Assembly: GCF_014643835.1 (NCBI RefSeq)
Contig: NZ_BMKD01000001.1
Location: forward strand, 1,054,001 to 1,118,000
DNA length: 64,000 nt
From: Mucilaginibacter rubeus
GTDB lineage: Bacteria; Bacteroidota; Bacteroidia; Sphingobacteriales; Sphingobacteriaceae
Direction: 5' to 3'
A program made the translations under genes and the position numbers. Positions 36,219 through 43,621 of this stretch are shown piece after piece (the stretch's first letter is position 1; each line of letters opens with the position of its first letter). The notes under the pieces are model-generated. The model saw only the letters and a list, made by a program, of their open reading frames with translations, did no database searches and was not told where the DNA came from.

Positions 36219-36347
36219 TTAGTTTTTTTATGGAGGTATGAAAAGCGTTTGCCTGACCTGTCAAGGGCCGTGATGCAATCGCGGTTTATATACCCTTGAC
36301 AGGTCAAAAAGGCAAAACGCAATACCTTTGCATACTAAAAAACTAAA
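36218..36347. repeat. 130-bp long imperfect inverted repeat
   Basis: Four nested arm pairs: TTTAGTTTTTT with AAAAAACTAAA (outermost), AGGTAT with ATACCT, GCGTTTGCC with GGCAAAACGC, and TGACCTGTCAAGGG (36254-36267) with CCCTTGACAGGTCA (36293-36306), the last perfect over 14 bp. The loop is 25 bp. It sits immediately upstream of the 202-aa gene, whose promoter it contains or replaces. No target-site duplication is evident at the ends. Confidence 0.7.
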
Positions 36348-36391
36348 TGGTTAAGGAAAGCTGGCCAGCAAAAAGAAAAGTATTAAGGACA

Positions 36392-36688
36392 TCAATCAAG
36401 CAATTTATCTTCTAAGGATTTGACCTTTATATCTGAGATTCTATGCTTCTCCTTCAGTTCCGCAATTTGCCTGCGGTATTTTTCGCATTTGATCCGCAAT
36501 TTGTGGCTGCCGTGCAGATGTCCCATCTTCCAGCCTTCAGAATAAGAGGACGTTTCATAAAATTCTGTTGGGTCAAAGGGCGCATAACTGCCTGAATACC
36601 ATTTTAGAAAAGAATAATAAAGGTATCGGCCGGAAAAATAAGTGAGTGTAACGACAAAGATTTTTGTCCAGGTGATGGTGATTTCCAT
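36392..36688 (-). CDS. small membrane protein with coiled coil
   Basis: 98 aa. One membrane helix at residues about 8-27, a middle segment rich in aromatics, and a charged C-terminal helix (EKYRRQIAELKEKHRISDIKV) likely to form a coiled coil. No named family. It is isolated between the inverted repeat and the TAGCT tract. Confidence 0.5.
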   Translation of the reverse strand: MEITITWTKIFVVTLTYFSGRYLYYSFLKWYSGSYAPFDPTEFYETSSYSEGWKMGHLHGSHKLRIKCEKYRRQIAELKEKHRISDIKVKSLEDKLLD

Positions 36689-36727
36689 AAGTTTTAATGT
36701 TTATATATGAATAGGTAACTATGCAGA

Positions 36728-36976
36728 TAGCTGTATATGTAGCTATGCCAATAGAGGTCTATCGGACTATATAAATAAGCACATAGCTGGTTAGCGATTT
36801 ATACCTATAGCTGATTAGCTGAATAGTTATTTATATAAATATTCGGATAGTTGAATAAATGACTAAGTGGATATATAACTAAAGAGATATTCCTATAGCT
36901 GTATAAACAGCTAAGCGTTTATATAACTTGCAATCTATCCAGTTAGCTGTATATTGGTATATCCGTATATATAGCT
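36728..36976. repeat. TAGCT-rich AT tract (iteron-like)
   Basis: About 290 bp of AT-rich DNA without a gene, holding eight TAGCT sites (36728, 36740, 36784, 36808, 36816, 36896, 36944, 36972) and an inverted AGCTA at 36909, many in the context TATAGCTGTATA. A related TATGCAGCTATAT lies at 35571-35583 near oriT. Spacing is irregular. It follows the primase-like gene. Confidence 0.5.
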
Positions 36977-36985
36977 ATAAAGGAA

Positions 36986-37957
36986 TTACCTGCGCAGGCC
37001 GGTCTTTACCAGGTTATTGGTATCGGTGGCGGGAAGGCGATAGAGATTAGCCAGTTCGGATACCAGCCGTTGATTATAATCCTTGAAACCGACATAATTT
37101 GGAGCGCTGTTATGAGTCAGTGGGTAGGCATTTACAAAAGTCCGGCTTGCATCTTCACCGGCCTCATCATTGTCAAAAAAGATGGTTCTATCATTAAAAT
37201 CTGAAGCTCGTTTGATGGCCGCTTCGATAAATGTTACCCCATTTAATAAAATGACTGTTTCACCGTCATCCTGCTGTTCAAACTTCCAGCTGAGGTAATC
37301 GATCATTCCTTCAAACAAGGCCAGCCGATCAGAGTCACCGGAAATTATGGTTAATCCCTTCGGGCCGAGGCATCCTTTAAAGTAAGGATTGTTGACCTCC
37401 CAACCACCATTTTCATTTTTCCAGCCTGCCGAAAAAAAGTATTTGCGGAGTTTTTTTTCGTCCTCGATATAATAATATACTTCCTTTAAATGCTGGTGAG
37501 CGACCGGCCATATGCCCCTGGATTGCAGGTAGTTTGTAATGGCTGGGTTATTACCGAGGTCTTTAACTTCTGAAATTTTATAATTAGGTATTTTGGTTGC
37601 TTTTCTTGGCCTAAAGTTTTCGCGGTTTGTAGAGGGTGCCGCTCCTGGTTCAATATTACAGGTTTCATTTATTCTCTCCAATACGTCTCTGAAACCGAGT
37701 GGGTACCAATAAGCCAGCGCAAGGTCAATCACGTTGCCGCCTTTAATGCCCGATGGATTAGCGCCCCCCCAATCGTACCAAACACCGAGTTTGTCATCAA
37801 CACAAAAAGAGGGTGTGCGTTCTTCCCGCAGCATACTCAAATAAAAAAGTTCTTTGCCGGATTTGTAGGCCGGGTGATAGCCCAACCGGGCTAAAAAGTC
37901 AACCGGGGAAACCTGTTCCCTGATTTCCTGCGCATTGTAGTTAATTAATGTATTCAT
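36986..37957 (-). CDS. primase-like TOPRIM protein (CHC2-related N-terminus)
   Basis: 323 aa from the ATG at 37957 (a TTG at 37984 is less likely). The N-terminal VDFLARLGYHP through TPSFCVDDKLGVWYDWG follows the CHC2 zinc-binding plan of DnaG-type primases, but only one cysteine remains, so zinc binding is probably lost. The TOPRIM core is present: LALFEGMIDYL (Glu) and IFFDNDEAGEDASR (DxD). Primases of this type (TraP-like) prime the transferred strand in the recipient. It follows a 91-aa HTH gene. Confidence 0.75.
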   Translation of the reverse strand: MNTLINYNAQEIREQVSPVDFLARLGYHPAYKSGKELFYLSMLREERTPSFCVDDKLGVWYDWGGANPSGIKGGNVIDLALAYWYPLGFRDVLERINETCNIEPGAAPSTNRENFRPRKATKIPNYKISEVKDLGNNPAITNYLQSRGIWPVAHQHLKEVYYYIEDEKKLRKYFFSAGWKNENGGWEVNNPYFKGCLGPKGLTIISGDSDRLALFEGMIDYLSWKFEQQDDGETVILLNGVTFIEAAIKRASDFNDRTIFFDNDEAGEDASRTFVNAYPLTHNSAPNYVGFKDYNQRLVSELANLYRLPATDTNNLVKTGLRR

Positions 37958-37987
37958 TTGTTTTGCAATTTGTAAATGGGTCAAATC

Positions 37988-38263
37988 CTACAGATAGCGT
38001 AAAAGTTCAATGGATTTGGCTATCGCCGCTACTTCCAGCCTATCAATGCGCCAAACGGCGGAATGATCCCCGTCTTTGCGTATGGTGAGTATTCCTTTTT
38101 CAGCCCAATTTTCGATATTGGCCCGCCCGTATTTTCGGAATGCTTCCGACTTTTTGAGGTAGGGTTTCAGTTTACCTACTTTGGTTAGCGCCTGGATAGC
38201 GCCCATTTCGGCAGCTTCCCGGATGATAAGTTTAAGCTGCTGCGTTGATAGGGTCAAATCCAT
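37988..38263 (-). CDS. small winged-HTH-like protein (excisionase type), copy A
   Basis: 91 aa. The segment KSEAFRKYGRANIENWAEKG is a MerR/excisionase-like DNA-reading helix. It is homologous to the 92-aa protein at 39042. It overlaps the end of the upstream TOPRIM-like gene by 32 nt and sits before the primase-like gene. It may regulate or assist excision or replication. Confidence 0.6.
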   Translation of the reverse strand: MDLTLSTQQLKLIIREAAEMGAIQALTKVGKLKPYLKKSEAFRKYGRANIENWAEKGILTIRKDGDHSAVWRIDRLEVAAIAKSIELLRYL

Positions 38264-38771
38264 CGCCAGAAGATTTAATGAGCGTTATTTGTTCCTGGTC
38301 GAAGCATACCGTTACTGAGTTGAACTTGAGGGCTCTCATTTTGGCTGCGCCCAGAAATTCAGGGTAATTCAGGATCAGGATGTTGGGGTAATACTGCTTA
38401 TGAAAATACCGCCAGTAGAGGTAAGCGGTAAACTCCTCGAAAATAACGAGGTGGCCAGCTTCACCGGAAATAAAGGTCATTCCTTTGGGGCCGAGACAAC
38501 CTGTGAAATTGGGATGCCTGATTTCCCAGCCTCCATTTTCGTTTGGCCAGCCAACGGCACAAAACTCCCTACGCTTTTTATTTTGGTCTACTTTATAATA
38601 GTAAACTTCCCGGAGGTCAGCTGTCACTAATTCCGATAATCCTTCCGAATGCAGACAGGCGGCAACAGCCGGTGTTTCGCCTAAGGGCAGTGTATGTTGC
38701 ACTCGGTAGTAAGGTAGTTCAGCCGCTTTTCTTTTACGGTAATCTCTGTGGTGCTGGTTAGCTGTATTCAT
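38232..38771 (-). CDS. degenerate TOPRIM primase paralogue
   Basis: 179 aa from the ATG at 38771 (MNTANQHHRDYR). It covers the second half of the primase-like protein (shared NENGGWE... FTGCLGPKGMTFISG) but lacks the CHC2 N-terminus. Its TOPRIM residues are altered: EE replaces the EG pair, and FDQEQ replaces FDNDEAG. Catalysis is unlikely; it may be a regulator or relic. It overlaps the 91-aa HTH gene. Confidence 0.65.
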   Translation of the reverse strand: MNTANQHHRDYRKRKAAELPYYRVQHTLPLGETPAVAACLHSEGLSELVTADLREVYYYKVDQNKKRREFCAVGWPNENGGWEIRHPNFTGCLGPKGMTFISGEAGHLVIFEEFTAYLYWRYFHKQYYPNILILNYPEFLGAAKMRALKFNSVTVCFDQEQITLIKSSGDGFDPINAAA

Positions 38772-39016
38772 CGTATTATAATTTAATGGGAACCGGCAAT
38801 GGGTAACGAACCCAAACAATTCACTTTTACCGGTTGATAAAAATCCGGGACTACCTGCGTTGGCCTGTACAGACCATGCCCAAACGGGCTGCCCAGGGTT
38901 CGCTGTTGTCCAGTCCCGCCTGTGCTTTTGCATAGCACGGGTTACTGTAGCTGCTTCCTGATTCCCGGCTCAATGCCGGGTAATGCTTCATCCCATGATG
39001 TCAAAAAACGTTCATT
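38772..39016. other. gap with short hairpins
   Basis: No gene. Two small hairpins: CCTGTGC/GCACGGG around 38910-38942 and CCCGGC/GCCGGG at 38964-38980. The last 20 bp are AT-rich. The block may hold the promoter of the TOPRIM paralogue. Confidence 0.35.
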
Positions 39017-39043
39017 AACCTGTCCGCCGAAGCGGGAAGGTTT
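39017..39043 (-). terminator. terminator-like hairpin with TTCG loop
   Basis: CCGC-TTCG-GCGG on the minus strand with an outer AACCT/AGGTT pairing, followed 9 nt later by TTTTTT. It overlaps the stop of the 92-aa HTH gene. Confidence 0.6.
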
Positions 39044-39320
39044 ATCTGTCCGAAACCGGCAGATAGGTTCCGCGATTACTGGCCGCTGCAATAGCTTCCA
39101 GTTTTTCTCGGTCAATGCCTGATTTTGAGATGTAGATTTGGCCCTTTAAAGGCTTGAATAAGCCTTCGGAAATCCAGCGGTCAACCTGTGAACGGCCATA
39201 CAGCCGGTAGGCTTCCGCTTTGCTGACACTCGCAGTTTGAATGTTTGTTTCTGATAGCGCTTTAGCGGTGCCACCGGTAACAGATTCAAGAAAAATACGT
39301 GTCAGTTCAGCCTGTTTCAT
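39042..39320 (-). CDS. small winged-HTH-like protein (excisionase type), copy B
   Basis: 92 aa from the ATG at 39320 (MKQAELTRIFLESV). KAEAYRLYGRSQVDRWISEG aligns with KSEAFRKYGRANIENWAEKG of copy A. Each copy is followed by, or coupled to, a TOPRIM gene, so the module HTH-TOPRIM is present twice. Ends in a hairpin terminator. Confidence 0.6.
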   Translation of the reverse strand: MKQAELTRIFLESVTGGTAKALSETNIQTASVSKAEAYRLYGRSQVDRWISEGLFKPLKGQIYISKSGIDREKLEAIAAASNRGTYLPVSDR

Positions 39321-39478
39321 CGTTATCCCTTTGGTGATTATGGGAGCAAAGTACATCGGATTTGGAATGCCCAAAAAGCGCAACTTTTATCTGCGCCCTG
39401 ATTTGCGCCCTTGCGCCTTGCTGATTTTCAGGGCGTTATTTTGAGGTGGCTTTTTTAATTTTTTAAAAAAAATACATA

Positions 39479-39506
39479 AAAAGCCCCACCGAAAACGGGA
39501 GGCTTT
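39479..39506 (-). terminator. intrinsic terminator
   Basis: AAAGCC...CCG / CGG...GGCTTT hairpin with an AAAA loop and a T-rich stretch on the minus strand, 20 nt after the stop of the 226-aa gene. Confidence 0.7.
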
Positions 39507-39527
39507 CAAATGAAAACGGATTATGCG

Positions 39528-40208
39528 TTAATAGCCCTTAATTTTTAAAATGAGTTTTTCCAGGGTTGCGATGGCCACTTCCTTGTCGCTCTGTTCGATA
39601 TGGTAAGTACTTTTGCGCATACTATCCCAGGAAAGGTTTTTGTTCTTATCGGTAGATAGGTATGGAACAACTGAACGAAAAATTACACTCATAGAACTGG
39701 CCAGTACTGTTTTGGTATCGTCGGCGGCCTTGAGAATAATACCGATCTGGTCGGCGCTAAGTTTGCATAATAATTTAGAAACCACCATACGCTTAGCTGG
39801 CGTCATGCTATTATCAGCCCCGGTTTCCGTTATATATTTACCATACCTTTTTTTAAAGACGATGCCCATATTTCGGATATAAAAAATAATGGTTTCCCCT
39901 GTTGTGGCTAAAGGGTGGTCTTCGGGGTATGCGGCCAGGTTTTCCATGGCTTGCCGTTCCAGCAGTATGAGTGAATCATAATATTGCGTGACAGTTGCCT
40001 TTATTTTCTTGGAAGAAATAAGATAAAATGTGCTCGCTTTTAGATCCCTTAATACACTTTGCAATTCCTGGTCGAATTGGCCTGCAATAATTTCAAGCTG
40101 TTGAAATTCTAATTCAATAACATTTGTTTTTTCCGGGTTTAATGTCACCTCCACCACCTCATCCAACCAGGCATAAGGATAGGCCCGTCCCCACGTTTTC
40201 TTATACAT
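39528..40208 (-). CDS. conserved element protein, 226 aa (RteC-like position)
   Basis: Soluble, helical. Starts at the ATG at 40208 behind AGAAAGG. The C-terminus (NLSWDSMRKSTYHIEQSDKEVAI) resembles a recurrent tail of proteins encoded near Bacteroidetes transfer regions, including RteC-type excision regulators; this is by eye only. It may control excision or transfer. Confidence 0.5.
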   Translation of the reverse strand: MYKKTWGRAYPYAWLDEVVEVTLNPEKTNVIELEFQQLEIIAGQFDQELQSVLRDLKASTFYLISSKKIKATVTQYYDSLILLERQAMENLAAYPEDHPLATTGETIIFYIRNMGIVFKKRYGKYITETGADNSMTPAKRMVVSKLLCKLSADQIGIILKAADDTKTVLASSMSVIFRSVVPYLSTDKNKNLSWDSMRKSTYHIEQSDKEVAIATLEKLILKIKGY

Positions 40209-40353
40209 TTATGCGCCTTTCTGTTTTTGTCGTTTTGCGTTATCTTTTTAATTATTACGCAAAATAGATGTGGAATAAGCCGTTGAGCAATAGGGGATTT
40301 CACTCATTTAACAGAATAGGTATAAACCACTACGAAGATTTTATCGCGATATT

Positions 40354-41274
40354 TTAGGATGGAAATAATTTATGGAGCAGCGCTACTTTATTTTTTACGC
40401 TTGTTTTTTCATAAATATTCTGCATGTGATTTTCAACGGTTTTCCCCGCTATAAAAAGTTTATTCGATATTTCCCGGTAGGTTAAGCCTTCTCTCACCAA
40501 AAGCACAATTTCAATTTCCCGATTAGTAAGTTTGTAATAGCGGAACATTTCCTCAAGATTATTCCTCTGGGCACCCCCCGTATTGAATTCCAACAACTGT
40601 TCGTATTCAACTCTTGCATTTCTGATCGATCTTGAAATAAAAAGAATACTTAGGATAACAATTCCTGTATTTGTGCATAAAACCTCTAGAAGCTGACTTG
40701 ATTCTACCAACCCGAAAAAAGTCAATGCGAGCCACGGAATAACCGCGCAATACATTGCGATCTCCTCTAAATATTGATTTCTATTTCTTTCAGTTTCATG
40801 TTTTTTTCTTATTGCCTTAAATATCACCCAAAGTAGTATTACTGCGTAGATGAATGGAACAATCATCCCAAATTTAATATCTACGTTAAGTTTTCCGTTT
40901 ATAGCGTAAACAATGACAAAGAAAATTAAATACGGCAACATTAAGAATAGAGGAACCCCGTACAATGCATGCCAGCGCAAGGTTTTTAAATCGAATGCTT
41001 TATAAAAATAAAACGGGAAAAAAGATGCCATCAAAAATCCACTTCCATAAGCTATCATTAACTGGGTGGGGACAGGAATATTGATTTTGGGATCGGGAAA
41101 TAGACCTCCAGTAATATTATAAAATTGAAAAAGAAGAAGTAATAAAAGATACCATAAGCGCATCTTATCCTGCGGCCGAAACAAATAATAAAGTATCTGG
41201 AAAAAAAACATGCAGAATTCCAGCACTATAAAAATGAAGGTGACAATGTGAATTTGCGTACCGAACACCAGCAT
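40354..41274 (-). CDS. membrane-bound LuxR-family regulator
   Basis: 306 aa from the ATG at 41274. About seven membrane helices fill residues 1-225. A LuxR-type helix-turn-helix follows at about 240-305 (LTNREIEIVLLVREGLTYREISNKLF... GKTVENHMQNIYEK). It has no receiver domain, so the membrane part should be the sensor. It starts 7 nt after the GNAT gene and is probably co-transcribed. Confidence 0.8.
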   Translation of the reverse strand: MLVFGTQIHIVTFIFIVLEFCMFFFQILYYLFRPQDKMRLWYLLLLLLFQFYNITGGLFPDPKINIPVPTQLMIAYGSGFLMASFFPFYFYKAFDLKTLRWHALYGVPLFLMLPYLIFFVIVYAINGKLNVDIKFGMIVPFIYAVILLWVIFKAIRKKHETERNRNQYLEEIAMYCAVIPWLALTFFGLVESSQLLEVLCTNTGIVILSILFISRSIRNARVEYEQLLEFNTGGAQRNNLEEMFRYYKLTNREIEIVLLVREGLTYREISNKLFIAGKTVENHMQNIYEKTSVKNKVALLHKLFPS

Positions 41275-41281
41275 AATTCCC

Positions 41282-41854
41282 TTAGTTTTGATCAACTTTA
41301 AGGAAAAAAAGCGTGTAACCCAGCTCTAATTTTGCATAAATTTCAAATCCAAATCGTTTGTACCAAGGTAGGTTTATGACAGTTGATGTTTCTAAAAATA
41401 CAGGCAAATGTTCTTTCGTTTTCGCCTCTATAATTTCAGTAAGCAATTTGCTTCCAATTCCCGTATGCTGAGAACTTGGTATTACTCCGATAAACCAGAG
41501 GTAAGCCATGTCGATTTTCGGTTGCAATTTTTTTATTGCAGCCTCCCGTTTTAACGCTTTAAAAATGCGCGTTACTCCGATTGCCTTGAAGATTAAATTG
41601 ATGTCCAGCCAAATAGCTTTAAAACTAAAATGCTTTTTTTGCGGATATAGAATTAACGCACAAGCGTCCATATCATCGGAAAGGTATATACTACCAAAAA
41701 GGTAACATTGCTCAAAAGAATAATCCATTAGAGCTTTTATTTGGGTTTTATTGTGCTTCTCGCTTATGATATAATTTACGCTTTGATTGTCGTAAAATGA
41801 AAGGGTTAGAATATCAATGACAATTTTTTTGTCACTGTAAATGGCTTTTTTCAT
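41282..41854 (-). CDS. GNAT-family N-acetyltransferase
   Basis: 190 aa. Acetyl-CoA site VIPSSQHTGIGSKLL at about 121-135 (Q/RxxGxG/A) and a NLPWYKRFGFE ending typical of GNAT. Substrate unknown. First gene of a pair with the LuxR protein; a direct repeat AATACGCTA lies upstream. Confidence 0.8.
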   Translation of the reverse strand: MKKAIYSDKKIVIDILTLSFYDNQSVNYIISEKHNKTQIKALMDYSFEQCYLFGSIYLSDDMDACALILYPQKKHFSFKAIWLDINLIFKAIGVTRIFKALKREAAIKKLQPKIDMAYLWFIGVIPSSQHTGIGSKLLTEIIEAKTKEHLPVFLETSTVINLPWYKRFGFEIYAKLELGYTLFFLKVDQN

Positions 41855-41919
41855 AGAATAAGTAGGCGGTTAAATAAAATCAAATCGTTTTTGGCTTAGA
41901 CTTAACTAAACGTAAAAAT

Positions 41920-41946
41920 AATACGCTATTATATAACAATACGCTA
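41920..41946. repeat. direct repeat AATACGCTA, 18-bp period
   Basis: Copies at 41920-41928 and 41938-41946, 66-92 bp before the GNAT start. The 18-bp period puts them on nearly the same helix face, as for a dimeric regulator, possibly the downstream LuxR protein. Confidence 0.45.
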
Positions 41947-42083
41947 CATTAAATGATTTAAGTTGCCTTTTAGTTAATAAACATCGATATAATTTACCTC
42001 CTAATGACGATGTTGCAGGAAACCGTTGGACAGACGGCAGTAAAGTCTATTCCTTCAGTTAGAAATTATTTAATAAAAAAAAA

Positions 42084-42104
42084 GCAGGTATTGTTGATAC
42101 CTGC
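42084..42104. terminator. intrinsic terminator
   Basis: GCAGGTAT / ATACCTGC hairpin with a 5-nt loop, A-tract on one side and T-tract on the other, so it works in both directions. It ends the XRE gene transcript at 42136 on the minus strand. Confidence 0.8.
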
Positions 42105-42135
42105 CTTTTTTAGAAGTTGTAAAAAAGTACGAGCT

Positions 42136-42510
42136 TTACTTTTTTAAAAGGTCATTTTTCTCTTGTTCGCTTTTCAACAACCGTTCATACAATTCAACCA
42201 CCTTATCTAATGGATTGAATGTACAATGATGTTGGCTGATATGGTTTGCACCATGATTGTTTGACCCCTCATAATTATTTTGAATATTGTAAATTACAGC
42301 CTCATCGCTATAGTTCTTAATTGCTTCGGAGGATACGCCTAACGCATCGGCAATCTTCTCTAATATCTCATCCTCAACTTTCTCACTTTGTTCAATTTTA
42401 GAAATAGCCTGCTGGCTAACACCGAGAAGCGTAGCTAAAGCTTCTTGCTTCATACCGATAATTTCTCGCACCCTACTTATTTTTCGCCCAATCTTTAAAG
42501 TTTCTGCCAT
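42136..42510 (-). CDS. XRE-family transcriptional regulator
   Basis: 124 aa from the ATG at 42510 (MAETLKIGRK). HTH at residues about 5-55 (QEALATLLGVSQQAISKIE), a short linker and a charged C-terminal helix likely for dimerisation. It is divergent from the first HEPN-cluster gene, and the promoter element of that gene lies in the shared gap, so control of the cluster is plausible. Confidence 0.85.
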   Translation of the reverse strand: MAETLKIGRKISRVREIIGMKQEALATLLGVSQQAISKIEQSEKVEDEILEKIADALGVSSEAIKNYSDEAVIYNIQNNYEGSNNHGANHISQHHCTFNPLDKVVELYERLLKSEQEKNDLLKK

Positions 42511-42577
42511 GGTTAAAATTACCCTTAAACTGTAAATGTACAAAACATTGCATTTAATGTAAAACACAATCATTAAT

Positions 42578-42610
42578 GGTTCGGTACATTCTTCACTTAT
42601 AGTTCCTTTG
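42578..42610 (+). promoter_or_regulatory. promoter of the first HEPN-cluster gene (copy 1)
   Basis: GGTTCGGTACA-N13-GTTCCTTTG. The TTCG serves as -33 and TTCCTTTG (one base off TAnnTTTG) as -7, 19 nt apart. Then 38 nt to the ATG at 42649. The same elements with the same distances precede the gene at 43622. Confidence 0.7.
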
Positions 42611-42648
42611 TCTCACCAGTCAAAACAGGCAGGTAGTAAGTAACGGTT

Positions 42649-43344
42649 ATGAATTTTGGCCAGGTCGCACCATGGGAGAATTACCCTAAATATTTAAACT
42701 TTAAAGAGATCCAGAACCCTTTGCTTGTCTTGGACGAGTTTTTTGGGGATTGGGTTGAGATTCATTTGGGCGAATTAAAAAAATGGAAAAAATACGCATT
42801 GAGCAGTAAGGTTTATCGGGGTGAAATGCACGGCCCCGGTGAATTGGTTTTCATCTATGACCGGAATATCCGTCTACTCGAAGCATGTTATTTGCTTCTG
42901 TGCAGCTACGAATATGGCTATGGCAAACGAAACAAAGTAACTGATGCTATCCTGGAAAAGGGGCAACAAGAATGGGCTTTTTTTCCTGATAATTTATCCA
43001 AATCGGAATTGCTTGATCCTTACAAGCGGATTAAGAAGGTGTTCAAAAAAGCCAACCTGGTGGACTATCGCGAAAATTTGAAAGAATGGATGCTTTTTGC
43101 ATTGTATACCTTGCCAATTGATGAGGGAGAATTGAGCATTGGCATGACAAACATTTATGAAAATATGTGTAAGTTATACTCTGCCGCATGGATCATTAAT
43201 CAGGTTGAAGGTACTGATTCAAGACTTAATGACGAATACCGGAACAGCCTCACACCATTAGGCAAATTAATATTGGAGGCAAATCACAATGCCCCGTCGA
43301 TAGAGGCTGATAGTAAGGCAAGCGATGGTTCGGCTGAAGACTAA
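42649..43344 (+). CDS. unknown protein, short paralogue of the HEPN protein N-terminus
   Basis: 231 aa. Residues 1-200 are homologous to the first 200 of the 501-aa-frame gene at 43622 (APWENYPKYLNFKEIQNPL against APWEHYPKHLRFNEIQNPL). It lacks the later domains. The first domain is not a family I recognise. Presumably a partner or antitoxin-like regulator of the larger protein. Confidence 0.65.
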   Translation: MNFGQVAPWENYPKYLNFKEIQNPLLVLDEFFGDWVEIHLGELKKWKKYALSSKVYRGEMHGPGELVFIYDRNIRLLEACYLLLCSYEYGYGKRNKVTDAILEKGQQEWAFFPDNLSKSELLDPYKRIKKVFKKANLVDYRENLKEWMLFALYTLPIDEGELSIGMTNIYENMCKLYSAAWIINQVEGTDSRLNDEYRNSLTPLGKLILEANHNAPSIEADSKASDGSAED

Positions 43345-43438
43345 TTGAATCACCATGGCTTTTGCGGTTTGAGTTGTGCACCGCTTATCAAGAATTAGAT
43401 AGATGCTTTTTGTTTGACAGCCAGGACACAGTAGTGTA

Positions 43439-43458
43439 AGGCAGCAAATGTGCTGCCT
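43439..43458 (+). repeat. 8-bp hairpin after the short paralogue
   Basis: AGGCAGCA-AATG-TGCTGCCT, a perfect stem with a 4-nt loop, 95 nt after the stop. It lacks a T tract; it may be an RNA processing or protein-binding site. Confidence 0.4.
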
Positions 43459-43550
43459 GCATTGCTGTCGTTAAATAGACGTATTGGAAGATTCTTATTA
43501 TCAAAAAGTTTTATTATACAACCAAAGAATGGTAAAGTACAAACATCTGT

Positions 43551-43583
43551 GGTTCGGTACACCAATAAGTCATTGTTCCTTTG
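43551..43583 (+). promoter_or_regulatory. promoter of the MNT-HEPN gene (copy 2)
   Basis: GGTTCGGTACA-N13-GTTCCTTTG and 38 nt to the ATG at 43622: the same sequence and spacing as copy 1 at 42578-42610. The bases between differ, so the shared parts look selected rather than recently copied. Confidence 0.7.
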
Positions 43584-43621
43584 CATTGTTGGTTAATGAA
43601 AACCCAACTTAATTGAATATT

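Noticed and set aside
36218-36347. Insertion sequence or MITE
   Set aside because: No transposase and no target-site duplication at the ends.
36700-36985. CRISPR array or tandem repeat
   Set aside because: The TAGCT repeats are 5 bp with irregular spacing and no constant spacer length.
43395-43586. 63-codon minus-strand frame between the HEPN-cluster genes
   Set aside because: It covers the second promoter element on the opposite strand; no family and no ribosome site.
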